This document shows positions 1-7,981 of a DNA stretch of 13,487 nt, piece after piece. Below the pieces are notes generated by a model, which saw nothing but the letters and a program-made list of their open reading frames with translations, was not told where the DNA came from and did not search any database. The position numbers and the translations under genes were made by a program. This DNA is from Marinospirillum sp. (GTDB lineage Bacteria > Pseudomonadota > Gammaproteobacteria > Pseudomonadales > Halomonadaceae): assembly GCF_014859565.1 (NCBI RefSeq), contig NZ_JACUUA010000086.1, forward strand, positions 1-13,487, written 5' to 3'. The number at the start of each line of letters is the position of its first letter. The stretch's first letter is position 1.

Positions 1-296
1 GTGTCATCCAGTTTTACCGGGCGGCGGAAGCTGAGTTCCTGACCCATATAAATGGTGCCGGGGCCAGGTAGTACTGTAGCCAGGGCAGCAGAAATCAATG
101 AGCCGGACCACATGCCGTGAGCAATGCGCTCACCGAACATGCTGGTTTTGGCAAACTCGGCATCCAGATGCACCGGGTTCACGTCACCGGATACAGCGGC
201 AAAAAGTACCAGCTCGCGTTCAGTCAGGGTTTTTGCAAAAGTGGCGGAATCACCAATGCTCAGGGTGTCGTAGGGGCGGTTTTCCAGTGTGGTCAT
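1..296 (-). CDS. MaoC/PhaJ-type (R)-specific enoyl-CoA hydratase, 3' part missing
   Basis: The reverse strand gives 98 codons from an ATG at 296 before the window ends, so only the N-terminal two thirds or so of a ~150-residue hotdog-fold protein is visible. Residues 36-43 read SGDVNPVH, the R-hydratase signature in which Asp and His five residues apart (D38 and H43) are the catalytic pair of the PhaJ family. It is followed by the family's FGERIAHGM stretch (54-62). Members hydrate trans-2-enoyl-CoA to (R)-3-hydroxyacyl-CoA, linking beta-oxidation intermediates to polyhydroxyalkanoate or related pools in the cytoplasm. An AAGGAA ribosome site lies 8 nt before the ATG. The divergent and following acyl-CoA ligases support a fatty-acid role. 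The family call is secure. Whether it works in PHA synthesis or as a general dehydratase cannot be decided without the C-terminus and a phaC neighbour. Confidence 0.9.
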   Translation of the reverse strand, partial: MTTLENRPYDTLSIGDSATFAKTLTERELVLFAAVSGDVNPVHLDAEFAKTSMFGERIAHGMWSGSLISAALATVLPGPGTIYMGQELSFRRPVKLDD

Positions 297-329
297 AAAA
301 AGATTTCCTTGTTGGTTTTTGATCTGTGT

Positions 330-358
330 CTCTTGGCAAAGGATGGTAACTCTTGGCA
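330..358. repeat. Direct repeat CTCTTGGCA x2, 20 bp apart
   Basis: The 9-mer CTCTTGGCA occurs at 330-338 and again at 350-358, a period of exactly 20 bp (about two helical turns). It overlaps the -10 and early transcribed region of the hydratase promoter. This arrangement would suit a dimeric regulator binding one face of the DNA. No known operator was recognised, and a chance repeat is possible in a 200-bp AT-rich region. Confidence 0.35.
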
Positions 359-388
359 TTATAGAAAGCCAGTCGAGCGCTTGCTAGG
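357..388 (-). promoter_or_regulatory. Probable promoter of the MaoC-type gene
   Basis: On the minus strand a perfect TATAAT (363 down to 358) lies about 60 nt upstream of the hydratase ATG. The -35 position with a 17-bp spacer reads TAGCAA, a poor match, so an activator or another element may be needed. GCGCTCG sits 10 bp upstream of the TATAAT. The same arrangement recurs upstream of dusA at the other end of the window. A transcript would start near 350 and carry a leader of about 55 nt. Confidence 0.5.
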
Positions 389-420
389 TTGTGTTGTAAT
401 ACGACAAGAGTTGTATGTTT

Positions 421-501
421 TTGCACTGCAGCATAAAGCTAAATAATCCTCATGTAAATTTATTACACGAGCATGACCGATATCATGATAATCAACAGAG
501 G
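421..501 (+). promoter_or_regulatory. Regulatory region and ribosome site of the first acyl-CoA synthetase
   Basis: A weak promoter can be drawn from TTGCAC (421-426) and AATAAT (442-447), with a short 15-bp spacer. Downstream are a small dyad TGTAA-N5-TTACA (453-467), a second CATGA-N6-TCATG (472-476/483-487) and the palindrome ATCATGAT (482-489). AGAGG at 497-501 is the likely ribosome site, 8 nt before the ATG at 510. GAGG (498-501) can pair with CCTC (505-508) across three bases. None of these dyads matches a regulator I can name with confidence. Confidence 0.3.
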
Positions 502-509
502 CCACCTCC

Positions 510-2141
510 ATGCAGCATACCAATATTTATAATCTGGGACTGGATCGCAACGCCGCAAACTTTGCTGCCCTGACTCCGATTTCTTATCTGCAGCGTGCAG
601 CCAGTGTATATCCTGACCGGATTGCTCAGATTCACCATGACCAGAAAACCACTTGGAAACAAACCTACCAGCGCTGTGTGCGCCTGGCCTCTGCGCTGAA
701 CAAGGCTGGCCTGGGTGAAGGTGATACGGTTTCTTTTATTTCACCGAATATTTCTGCCCTGTTTGAGGCTCATTTTGGTGTGCCCATGTGTGGTGCAGTG
801 CTGAATGCTGTAAATACCCGTCTGGATTCCGAAGCCATTTCTTTTATCCTGCAACATGCTGAAGCCAAAATTGTGTTTGTGGATCGTGAGTTCTCGGAAG
901 TGGCTTCCCGTGCCATCAAGATGTTGGGAGCCAACCGTCCACGGGTGATCGATATTGATGATCCTTTCTATGAAGGCGGTGAGCTGATTGGTGAAATGGA
1001 TTATGAAGCTTTTATTGCCCGGGGTGATGAAGACTTTGTTTACAAGATGCCTGCGGATGAGTGGGATGCCATTACCCTGAACTACACCTCTGGCACCACT
1101 GGTAACCCCAAGGGTGTGGTGTATCACCACCGTGGTGCCTATTTGAATGCGGTCTCCAATGCCGTGTCCTGGAATATGGGTGAGCATCCGGTTTACCTCT
1201 GGACGCTGCCGATGTTCCATTGCAATGGCTGGTGTTTCCCCTGGACGTTGGCCGCCACGGTGGGCACCAGTGTCAGCCTGCGTCATGTGCGTGCCGATGC
1301 CATTTATGACTCGATTCGTGACAACAAGGTGAATCACTTCTGTGGTGCACCGATTGTGTTGAACATGCTGAACAATGCGGATGCTGGCTTGAAGGCGGGT
1401 ATCAACCATGAAGTGAAAGTGATGACAGCTGGCGCTGCGCCACCTGCGGCAGTGATTGAAGGCATGGAAAACATGGGCTTTAAGGTCACCCACGTGTATG
1501 GCTTGACTGAAACCTATGGCCCCTGTGTGGTCTGTGCCTGGCATGAAGAGTGGAATGATCGTACACCGACTGAAAAAGCCCGCCTGAAATCCCGTCAGGG
1601 TGTGAAATCTCCGATGCAGGAAGGCCTGATGGTGGCTGATCCTGAAACCCTGCAGCCAGTGCCGCAGGATGGTCAGACTATTGGTGAGATTTTTATGCGG
1701 GGTAACCTGGTGATGAAGGGTTATCTGAAAAATCCCCGCGCTACCGAAGAAGCCTTTAACGGTGACTGGTTCCATTCCGGTGATCTGGCGGTCTGGCATG
1801 CGGATGGCTATGTAGAGATTAAGGATCGTTCCAAGGACATTATTATCTCCGGTGGTGAAAACATTTCCTCCATCGAGGTGGAAGATGTGCTGTATCGTCA
1901 TCCAGCCGTATCTGAGGCAGCGGTGGTGGCACGTCCTGATGAAAAATGGGGTGAAACCCCCTGTGCCTTTGTAACCCTGAAGGCGAATTCTGAGGTCACT
2001 GAACAGGATATTATTGATTTCTGCCGCGAGAATATGGCGAAATTTAAAGCGCCAAAAACAGTGGTGTTTGGTGATCTGCCAAAAACCTCAACCGGCAAGA
2101 TCCAGAAGTTTGTACTGCGTGATCAGGTGAAGACACTTTAA
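510..2141 (+). CDS. Acyl-CoA synthetase, AlkK/DmdB-like branch (AMP-forming)
   Basis: A 543-residue adenylate-forming enzyme that converts a carboxylic acid, ATP and CoA to acyl-CoA, AMP and PPi via an acyl-adenylate. The P-loop-like A3 motif YTSGTTGNPKG is at 192-202. TETYGP follows in the A5 region, then the HSGD and DRSKDIIISGGENIS blocks of the hinge. The closing PKTSTGKIQK motif carries the A10 lysine (K530) needed for adenylation. The LYRHPAVSEAAVVARPDEKWGE region and overall make-up place it with medium-chain or methylmercaptopropionate/aryl-type ligases rather than classical FadD. The substrate therefore cannot be fixed from sequence. It is divergent from the enoyl-CoA hydratase and ends at an intrinsic terminator, so it is probably a single-gene transcript. 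The start is supported by AGAGG 8 nt upstream. No transmembrane or signal segment is evident, so it should be cytosolic. Confidence 0.9.
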   Translation: MQHTNIYNLGLDRNAANFAALTPISYLQRAASVYPDRIAQIHHDQKTTWKQTYQRCVRLASALNKAGLGEGDTVSFISPNISALFEAHFGVPMCGAVLNAVNTRLDSEAISFILQHAEAKIVFVDREFSEVASRAIKMLGANRPRVIDIDDPFYEGGELIGEMDYEAFIARGDEDFVYKMPADEWDAITLNYTSGTTGNPKGVVYHHRGAYLNAVSNAVSWNMGEHPVYLWTLPMFHCNGWCFPWTLAATVGTSVSLRHVRADAIYDSIRDNKVNHFCGAPIVLNMLNNADAGLKAGINHEVKVMTAGAAPPAAVIEGMENMGFKVTHVYGLTETYGPCVVCAWHEEWNDRTPTEKARLKSRQGVKSPMQEGLMVADPETLQPVPQDGQTIGEIFMRGNLVMKGYLKNPRATEEAFNGDWFHSGDLAVWHADGYVEIKDRSKDIIISGGENISSIEVEDVLYRHPAVSEAAVVARPDEKWGETPCAFVTLKANSEVTEQDIIDFCRENMAKFKAPKTVVFGDLPKTSTGKIQKFVLRDQVKTL

Positions 2142-2167
2142 TCACCCAGCACAACTCAGGAAAATAG

Positions 2168-2195
2168 GCCAGTCCTGCGGGGCTGGCTTTTTTTT
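2168..2195 (+). terminator. Intrinsic terminator after the first acyl-CoA synthetase
   Basis: GCCAGTCC (2168-2175) pairs with GGGCTGGC (2180-2187), giving an 8-bp GC-rich stem with one G-U pair and a TGCG loop. Eight T residues follow (2188-2195). It begins 26 nt after the stop codon and separates this gene from the fadD transcript. Confidence 0.92.
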
Positions 2196-2201
2196 GCCTG
2201 C

Positions 2202-2261
2202 CTCAGTATAGTAAACAAACGTTTGAATTGGTGTGTTGGTCAAGGGTTTGACTATACTGAG
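2202..2261 (+). promoter_or_regulatory. fadD control region: 11-bp inverted repeat around CAAACGTTTG
   Basis: CTCAGTATAGT (2202-2212) and ACTATACTGAG (2251-2261) are perfect reverse complements separated by 38 bp. Inside lies the palindrome CAAACGTTTG (2216-2225), and GTTTGA half-sites occur at 2221-2226 and 2246-2251. The right arm contains TATACT (2253-2258), usable as a -10 with TTGGTG (2228-2233) at a long 19-bp spacing. The CAAAC/GTTTG core resembles the reported sites of PsrA-type TetR regulators of fatty-acid genes, but here the halves abut without a spacer. That the region controls fadD is inferred from position. The regulator's identity is a guess. Confidence 0.55.
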
Positions 2262-2312
2262 AATCCAGACACCACTTGCTGACCAATAATAACAAGCTGG
2301 CGAGGGCTTAAG

Positions 2313-3944
2313 ATGACTGAAATTAATATGGGACGTTTTGAATCCGTTCTGCAGGTGTTTGATGAGTCCTGCAGTCGTTTTGCGGATCAACCCGCATTCA
2401 CTTGCATGGGCAAGATGATTACCTATGGCAAGCTGGAAGAAAAAAGTCGCCACTTTGCCGCTTATCTGCAGAATCATACCGATCTGAAACCGGGTGACCG
2501 GATTGCTATCCAGCTACCCAATACCCTGATGTTCCCGATTGCGGTGTTTGGTGCCCTGCGTGCCGGTCTGGTGGTGGTGAATACCAATCCACTCTATTCC
2601 GAGCGGGAAATGGAACACCAGTTTAATGATTCCGGTGCCCGTGCAATTGTGGTGCTGGCGAATATGGCACACAACGTAGAAAAAGTGCTGACACTGACGC
2701 ACCTTAAGCATGTGATTGTGACTGAACTGGGTGATATGCATCCTTTTGTGAAACGCCACCTGATCAACAAGGTGGTGAAACACGTCAAAAAAATGGTACC
2801 AGCTTACCATCTGCCCCACGCGGTCTCTTTTCGTAAAGCCCTGCATCTTGGGCGTAAAGGCCATTGGGTGCCAATCAAGGCCACACTGGATGATCTAGCG
2901 GTATTGCAGTACACCGGTGGCACCACGGGGGTTGCCAAGGGTGCCATGCTGACCCACCGTAACCTGGTGGCTAACATGTTGCAAGCACGTGAAGTGATCA
3001 AACAGGCGTTGAATGAAGGTGGTGAAACGGTGGTTGCCCCGCTGCCCATGTACCACATTTATACCTTCACCGTGAATTGTATGGTGATGATGGAGCTGGG
3101 TAATCATTCCCTGCTGATTACCAATCCACGTGATCTGCCTGCTTTTGTTAAAGAGCTGAAGAACAATCACTACACAGGTTTTGTGGGTTTGAACACCCTG
3201 TTTGTGGCGCTGTGTAATCGTGATGATTTTAAGGCACTGGATTTCAGCAACCTGAAGCTGACCATCTCTGGCGGTATGTCTTTGACCAGCGCGGCAGCAG
3301 AGCGCTGGAAAGAAGTCACTGGTTGTGCCATTGCTGAGGGTTATGGTTTGACTGAAACCTCACCTGTCGCAACGTTTAATCCACCTAATGCCATCCAGCT
3401 GGGCAGTATCGGTAAAGCCGTACCCAGCACCGAGTTAAAAGTGATTGATGAAGAGGGCAACACCCTGCCGACGGGTGAGCCTGGTGAATTGTGTGTGCGT
3501 GGCCCGCAGGTGATGAAGGGTTACTGGCAGCGTCCTGAAGAAACTGCCAAATGTCTCAGTGCCGATGGCTGGTTCCGCACCGGGGATGTGGCGGTGATTC
3601 AGGAAGACGGTTATGCCCGTATTGTCGACCGCAAAAAAGACATGATCAATGTGTCGGGTTTTAATGTCTATCCCAATGAAGTAGAAGACGTGATTGCTTC
3701 TCACCCGGATGTGCTGGAAGTGGCGGCTGTGGGTGTGCAGGATGAAAAAAGTGGTGAGGCTGTTAAGGTGTTTGTGGTGTCGCGCAACCAGGATATGAGT
3801 GTGAAGGATATTCGGGACTGGTGTAAGGAGCGCCTGACCGGCTACAAGATTCCACGCTTGGTTGAGTTCCGTGATGAGCTGCCAAAAACCAATGTGGGCA
3901 AGGTGTTGCGTCGTCAGTTACGGGATGAAGAAAAAGCAACCTGA
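2313..3944 (+). CDS. fadD: Long-chain-fatty-acid--CoA ligase FadD
   Basis: A 543-residue ligase that activates long-chain fatty acids to acyl-CoA, normally at the inner face of the cytoplasmic membrane. This step drives uptake and feeds beta-oxidation. Classical FadD signatures are present in order: NTNPLYSEREMEHQFNDSGA, the A3 motif YTGGTTGVAKGAMLTHRN, APLPMYHIYTF, EGYGLTETSP, WFRTGDVAVIQEDGY, the fatty-acyl signature DRKKDMINVSGFNVYPNEVED and the terminal PKTNVGKVLRR with the A10 lysine. The start is fixed because an in-frame stop lies at 2280-2282 and GAGGG (2302-2306) sits 6 nt before the ATG. This makes the N-terminus about 20-25 residues shorter than Pseudomonas FadD as I remember it, without touching the adenylation core. 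It has its own control region and is followed within 70 nt by hrpA, a linkage also remembered from Pseudomonas. Confidence 0.95.
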   Translation: MTEINMGRFESVLQVFDESCSRFADQPAFTCMGKMITYGKLEEKSRHFAAYLQNHTDLKPGDRIAIQLPNTLMFPIAVFGALRAGLVVVNTNPLYSEREMEHQFNDSGARAIVVLANMAHNVEKVLTLTHLKHVIVTELGDMHPFVKRHLINKVVKHVKKMVPAYHLPHAVSFRKALHLGRKGHWVPIKATLDDLAVLQYTGGTTGVAKGAMLTHRNLVANMLQAREVIKQALNEGGETVVAPLPMYHIYTFTVNCMVMMELGNHSLLITNPRDLPAFVKELKNNHYTGFVGLNTLFVALCNRDDFKALDFSNLKLTISGGMSLTSAAAERWKEVTGCAIAEGYGLTETSPVATFNPPNAIQLGSIGKAVPSTELKVIDEEGNTLPTGEPGELCVRGPQVMKGYWQRPEETAKCLSADGWFRTGDVAVIQEDGYARIVDRKKDMINVSGFNVYPNEVEDVIASHPDVLEVAAVGVQDEKSGEAVKVFVVSRNQDMSVKDIRDWCKERLTGYKIPRLVEFRDELPKTNVGKVLRRQLRDEEKAT

Positions 3945-3954
3945 GAACAGGGTG

Positions 3955-3982
3955 TTTGCAAGGAGAGTCTTTCCTTTATACT
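3955..3982 (+). promoter_or_regulatory. Probable hrpA promoter
   Basis: TTTGCA (3955-3960) or the overlapping TTGCAA, followed after 15-16 bp by TATACT (3977-3982), predicts a start near 3989. That leaves a leader of about 25 nt before the ATG at 4014. No terminator-like hairpin follows fadD, so some read-through from fadD is likely. Confidence 0.45.
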
Positions 3983-4013
3983 GCCTGACTTTTTGAGCAG
4001 ACAGCGAGACACC

Positions 4014-7000
4014 ATGCCAACGCCGGAACAGGATTTATTGAAGCTATGCCTGCTGAGGGATGTTCATCGTCTTGGCAGGCAGTTGCATCAACTGCGTAAA
4101 GCCCCTGCCAATCAACCTGAAACCCTCAGGCAAAAACAACTGCTGGATGAAAAACTGCAGGCCTCGGTGGCTCAGGTGGAGCGCCGCAAAGCGGCCTGGC
4201 CAACCCTGACTTACCCTGATTTGCCCGTCAGTGAACACCGGGAAAAAATCCTTGAAACCCTGAGTCAACATCAAGTGCTGGTGATTGCCGGTGAAACTGG
4301 CTCGGGTAAAACCACCCAGTTACCCAAAATCTGTCTGGAGTTGGGTCTGGGTGCGCGTGGTCTGATCGGGCACACGCAGCCACGACGCTTGGCCGCACGC
4401 TCGGTGGCACAACGGCTGGCCGAGGAATTGCAGGTGCCGCTGGGTGAGCAGGTGGGTTATCAGGTGCGCTTTCAGGATGAACAGGGCGAAAACACCCTGA
4501 TCAAACTGATGACGGATGGCATCCTGCTGGCAGAAACCCAGAAAGACCCTTTCCTGAACCGTTATGAAGTCATCATCATTGATGAAGCGCATGAGCGCAG
4601 CCTGAATATTGATTTTCTGCTGGGTTATCTCAAGCGCATCCTGCCAAAACGCCCTGATTTAAAGGTGATCATCACTTCGGCCACCATCGATCTGGAGCGT
4701 TTTTCACAACACTTTGGCGGTTGCCCGATCATCGAGGTTTCCGGTCGCACCTATCCGGTGGAAATGCTGTATCAACCCCTGTTGACTGATGATCCTGACA
4801 GTGCCGATTTAACCCTGCAGCAGGGTTTGTTGCAGGCACTGGAGGATATTGAAGGGCTGGAACGCAAAAAAGGCTGGTTACATGGCCCGCGAGATGTGCT
4901 GGTGTTCCTACCCGGTGAACGGGATATCCGTGAAGTGGCACACGAAATTCGCAAGGCACAAACGGCGGGACGTTTGCGGGGTACAGAGGTATTGCCCTTG
5001 TATGCCCGTTTACCGGCCTCGGAGCAGCAGCGGATTTTCCAGCCGCATACCGGACGCAGAGTGGTACTGGCCACCAACGTGGCAGAAACCTCGTTAACTG
5101 TGCCGGGTATCCGTTATGTGATTGATCCAGGTATAGCAAGAATCAGTCGTTACAGTGTGCGTGCCGGAGTGCAGCGTTTGCCGGTGGAAGCGGTCGCTCA
5201 GGCCAGTGCTAACCAGCGTGCCGGACGTTGTGGTCGGGTTGCCGAAGGCTTGTGTATTCGTCTTTACAGTGAGGAGGATTTTAACAGCCGTCCTGCTTAT
5301 ACCGAGCCGGAAATCCGCCGCACCAATCTGGCCGCAGTCATCCTGCAGATGCTGGCGTTAAAGTTGGGGAACATTGAAGATTTTTCTTTTCTGGAGCCGC
5401 CGGACAGTCGCAGTATCAAGGATGGTTTCCGGCTGTTGTTTGAGCTGGGTGCCGTTACACGCAAGAATGAGTTGACCTCGCTGGGACGCAAGCTGGCGCG
5501 TTTGCCGGTTGATCCGCGTTTGGGTCGGATGCTGCTGGAAGCCTCGCAGCGCCATTGTCTGCATGAGGTGCTGATGATTACTTCGGCCTTAACCTTGCAG
5601 GATCCACGCGAGCGTCCGGTGGAGCATCAACAAGCAGCGGATCAGGCTCATGCTCAGTGGGCAGATCCCAACTCCGATTTTGTGGCGCTGGTTAATCTGT
5701 GGAATCACTACGAAGAACAGCGGCAAGAACTCTCATCCAGCCAGTTACGTAAATACTGCCAGAAAAACTTTCTGTCCTGGTTACGGATGCGGGAATGGCG
5801 TGATACCCATCGTCAGCTGAAACTCCTGTGTAAAGAAATCGGCCTACAGGAAAACACCCAGCCTGCCGGTGAGATGCCCTTGCATCAGGCTTTATTGTCG
5901 GGGCTGTTGTCGAATATGGGATTCCAGCAGGAGAACAAGGAGTTTCTGGGTGCACGTAATCGCAAGTTTTTTGTGCACCCAGGCTCCAAGCTGGCAAAAA
6001 AACCACCCAAATGGTTGATGGCTTCTGAACTGGTGGAAACCACCCGGCTTTATGCCCGTATGGTCGCAAAAATTGAACCGGAATGGGCAGAACCTCTGGC
6101 ACAACACCTGATCAAGCGGGATTATTCTTCACCCCACTGGGAAAAAAAGGCCGCACGTGTGGCTGCCTTTGAAAAGGTGACTCTGTTTGGTCTGCCACTG
6201 GTGGCTGGTCGCAAGGTGGATTACGGCAATCTTGATCCGGTGTTGTCGCGGGAACTGTTTATCCGTGCGGCACTGGTGGAAGGTGATTATTACACCAAAG
6301 CGCCGTTTATGGCGCATAACCAGGCGCTGTTGAACGAAGTGCAGACACTGGAAGACAAGGCACGTAAGCGTGATATTCTGGTGGATGATCAGGTGTTATA
6401 TGATTTTTATGATAGCCGCATTCCTGCGGATATTTGTCGGGGTACCAGTTTTGAGAGCTGGCGCAAAAAACAGGAGCAAGTTAACCCGCAGTTGCTGTTT
6501 CTGACGCGGGAAGAGTTATTGGCACGCAGTGCTGATGAAGTCACAGAAGAGGCTTTTCCTGATCGGCTGAGCTGGAAAGGTATAGAGTGGCGACTGGTGT
6601 ACAATTTTGCTCCCGGTGAAGTGGATGACGGTGTCAGCATGGATGTGCCAGTGGCAATGTTGAGCCAGTTACCGGAGGCTCGCCTGCAGTGGCTGGTACC
6701 GGGTTTGTTGCGTGATAAATGCCTGGCCATGATGCGCGGTCTGCCCAAACAGATCCGCAAAAACTTTGTGCCCTTGCCGGATTATGTGGATGCCGCCATA
6801 AGTGCGCTGGTGCCGGATGATTTACCGCTGGGCAAGGCACTGGGCTTGTTTTTTTATAAAACCACCGGCTTCAGGATTGATGAATCCCTTTGGAGCGAAG
6901 TGGATCTGCCCGATCACCTGTGTATGAATTTTCGGGTGATTTCAGAAAAAGGCAAACTGCTGGGACAAGGGCGTGACCTGGATCAGCTGCGGCGGGATTA

Positions 7001-7922
7001 TGCCGGACAGATGCAGGCTGCTACCCAGTCACTGGATGCTGGTCAGTTAAAAATTACCGGAGCCACCGGCTGGAGTTTTGGTGAATTACCTCTGGTTTTA
7101 GAACAACAACAGGCGGGAGTTCGTATTCAGGCGTTTCCGGCGCTGGTGGATGAAGGCAGCAGTGTTGGAGTCACCCTGTTTGATACAGCAGCCAAGGCTC
7201 GTTTTGCCTCTGAAAAAGGGCTGGTGCGGTTGATCCGTTTAAGCCTGCCACAAAAAGATAAATACCTGCAGACCCAGATTCCCGGATTAAATGCTCTGGC
7301 CTTAATGTTCACCAAAATTGGTACTCGTCAGCAGTTGCTGGATGATCTACTGAATACCAGCGCCAGAGAGACTTTTTTACGAGGTACTGCAGAAGACTGG
7401 CCGAAGGATGAAGAAACATTTCAGCAGTGTCTGGATCAATATCAGGCGGAGTGGGTGCCAATAGCAACTGAAAAAGTAAAACTGGCAAAAGCGGCACTGG
7501 AAGCCCAAGTGCCCTTAGCGGCACGGTTGAAGGGTAAGCTGGATCTGGCGCTGGCTTTGACCTTTCAGGATGCCAGACGCCAGCTGGATCGTTTGTTTTT
7601 CCCCGGATTCATCTGGCAGGCGGGAGACAGGTTAAAGCATTATCCCCGTTATCTGAAAGGGCTGGAGCTGCGGCTGGAAAAAGCCGCGCGTGACAGGTTG
7701 CGGGACCAGCGCCTGGCTGAAGAGCTAGAACTGCTCTGGCAGCGCTGGGATGCCCGTTATCAGGCGTTGTTGCAGCAGGGTGAAGTTTCCACAGAGCTGG
7801 CAAATTACCGCTGGCTAATGGAAGAATATCGAGTTTCACTCTATGCCCAGCAGCTGGGAACCGCCCAAGTGGTTTCAGCCAAACGGTTGGAAGAAGCCTG
7901 GTCCAGACTGGTTGTGCGTTGA
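4014..7922 (+). CDS. hrpA: ATP-dependent RNA helicase HrpA (DEAH box)
   Basis: A 1302-residue protein, essentially the length of E. coli HrpA (about 1300). Helicase motifs are intact: Walker A GETGSGKTT at 93-101, DEAH at 190-193, SAT at 222-224, the ATNVAETSLTVPG block, and motif VI QRAGRCGR at 401-408. The winged-helix/HA2 and OB-fold regions follow (ILQMLALKLG..., DPRLGRMLLEAS..., TSALTLQDPRERP). Then comes the long HrpA-specific C-terminal half (QHLIKRDYSSPHWEKKAARV, RDILVDDQVLYDFYDSRIP). HrpA acts in the cytoplasm on mRNA and ribosome complexes and has been tied to mRNA processing and rescue of stalled ribosomes. The ATG at 4014 is preferred over an in-frame TTG at 3993, which would sit only a few bases after the predicted transcription start. 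The ribosome site (GCGAGA) is weak either way. No frameshift or missing motif was found. Confidence 0.96.
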   Translation: MPTPEQDLLKLCLLRDVHRLGRQLHQLRKAPANQPETLRQKQLLDEKLQASVAQVERRKAAWPTLTYPDLPVSEHREKILETLSQHQVLVIAGETGSGKTTQLPKICLELGLGARGLIGHTQPRRLAARSVAQRLAEELQVPLGEQVGYQVRFQDEQGENTLIKLMTDGILLAETQKDPFLNRYEVIIIDEAHERSLNIDFLLGYLKRILPKRPDLKVIITSATIDLERFSQHFGGCPIIEVSGRTYPVEMLYQPLLTDDPDSADLTLQQGLLQALEDIEGLERKKGWLHGPRDVLVFLPGERDIREVAHEIRKAQTAGRLRGTEVLPLYARLPASEQQRIFQPHTGRRVVLATNVAETSLTVPGIRYVIDPGIARISRYSVRAGVQRLPVEAVAQASANQRAGRCGRVAEGLCIRLYSEEDFNSRPAYTEPEIRRTNLAAVILQMLALKLGNIEDFSFLEPPDSRSIKDGFRLLFELGAVTRKNELTSLGRKLARLPVDPRLGRMLLEASQRHCLHEVLMITSALTLQDPRERPVEHQQAADQAHAQWADPNSDFVALVNLWNHYEEQRQELSSSQLRKYCQKNFLSWLRMREWRDTHRQLKLLCKEIGLQENTQPAGEMPLHQALLSGLLSNMGFQQENKEFLGARNRKFFVHPGSKLAKKPPKWLMASELVETTRLYARMVAKIEPEWAEPLAQHLIKRDYSSPHWEKKAARVAAFEKVTLFGLPLVAGRKVDYGNLDPVLSRELFIRAALVEGDYYTKAPFMAHNQALLNEVQTLEDKARKRDILVDDQVLYDFYDSRIPADICRGTSFESWRKKQEQVNPQLLFLTREELLARSADEVTEEAFPDRLSWKGIEWRLVYNFAPGEVDDGVSMDVPVAMLSQLPEARLQWLVPGLLRDKCLAMMRGLPKQIRKNFVPLPDYVDAAISALVPDDLPLGKALGLFFYKTTGFRIDESLWSEVDLPDHLCMNFRVISEKGKLLGQGRDLDQLRRDYAGQMQAATQSLDAGQLKITGATGWSFGELPLVLEQQQAGVRIQAFPALVDEGSSVGVTLFDTAAKARFASEKGLVRLIRLSLPQKDKYLQTQIPGLNALALMFTKIGTRQQLLDDLLNTSARETFLRGTAEDWPKDEETFQQCLDQYQAEWVPIATEKVKLAKAALEAQVPLAARLKGKLDLALALTFQDARRQLDRLFFPGFIWQAGDRLKHYPRYLKGLELRLEKAARDRLRDQRLAEELELLWQRWDARYQALLQQGEVSTELANYRWLMEEYRVSLYAQQLGTAQVVSAKRLEEAWSRLVVR

Positions 7923-7926
7923 TGAG

Positions 7927-7955
7927 TTTATCGCAACGCTTAACCATGGGATAAT
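7927..7955 (+). promoter_or_regulatory. Possible promoter of the hydrolase-mlaA group
   Basis: TTTATC (7927-7932), a 17-bp spacer and GATAAT (7950-7955) lie in the 59-bp gap after hrpA. The -10 is good and the -35 poor. A GGAG ribosome site (7972-7975) sits 6 nt before the next ATG. The gap contains no terminator, so read-through from hrpA is also possible. Confidence 0.35.
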
Positions 7956-7981
7956 GCGCGGATGAAACCACGGAGTCAGGA

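Noticed and set aside
397..405. TAATACGAC, identical to the first nine bases of the T7 RNA polymerase promoter
   Set aside because: The following bases (AAGAGTTG) do not continue the T7 consensus and there is no phage context. Chance match.
98..446. Two small plus-strand open frames (98-298 and 117-446)
   Set aside because: The first is opposite the MaoC-type gene and the second runs from it into the divergent promoter region. Neither has a ribosome site or a recognisable protein.
741..1901. 386-codon open frame on the minus strand inside the first acyl-CoA synthetase gene
   Set aside because: It lies entirely opposite a well-supported ligase. Its translation is His/Thr/Ile-rich with no recognisable domain, and it has no promoter or ribosome site. 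It is a codon-bias shadow.
510..3944. Tandem duplication of one acyl-CoA ligase gene
   Set aside because: Lengths are equal, but motifs differ throughout (YTSGTTGNPKG versus YTGGTTGVAKG, GGENIS versus SGFNVYP). They are old paralogues of different subfamilies.
3993..4013. In-frame TTG at 3993 as the HrpA start
   Set aside because: It sits almost at the predicted transcription start and has no ribosome site. The ATG at 4014 gives the usual family length.
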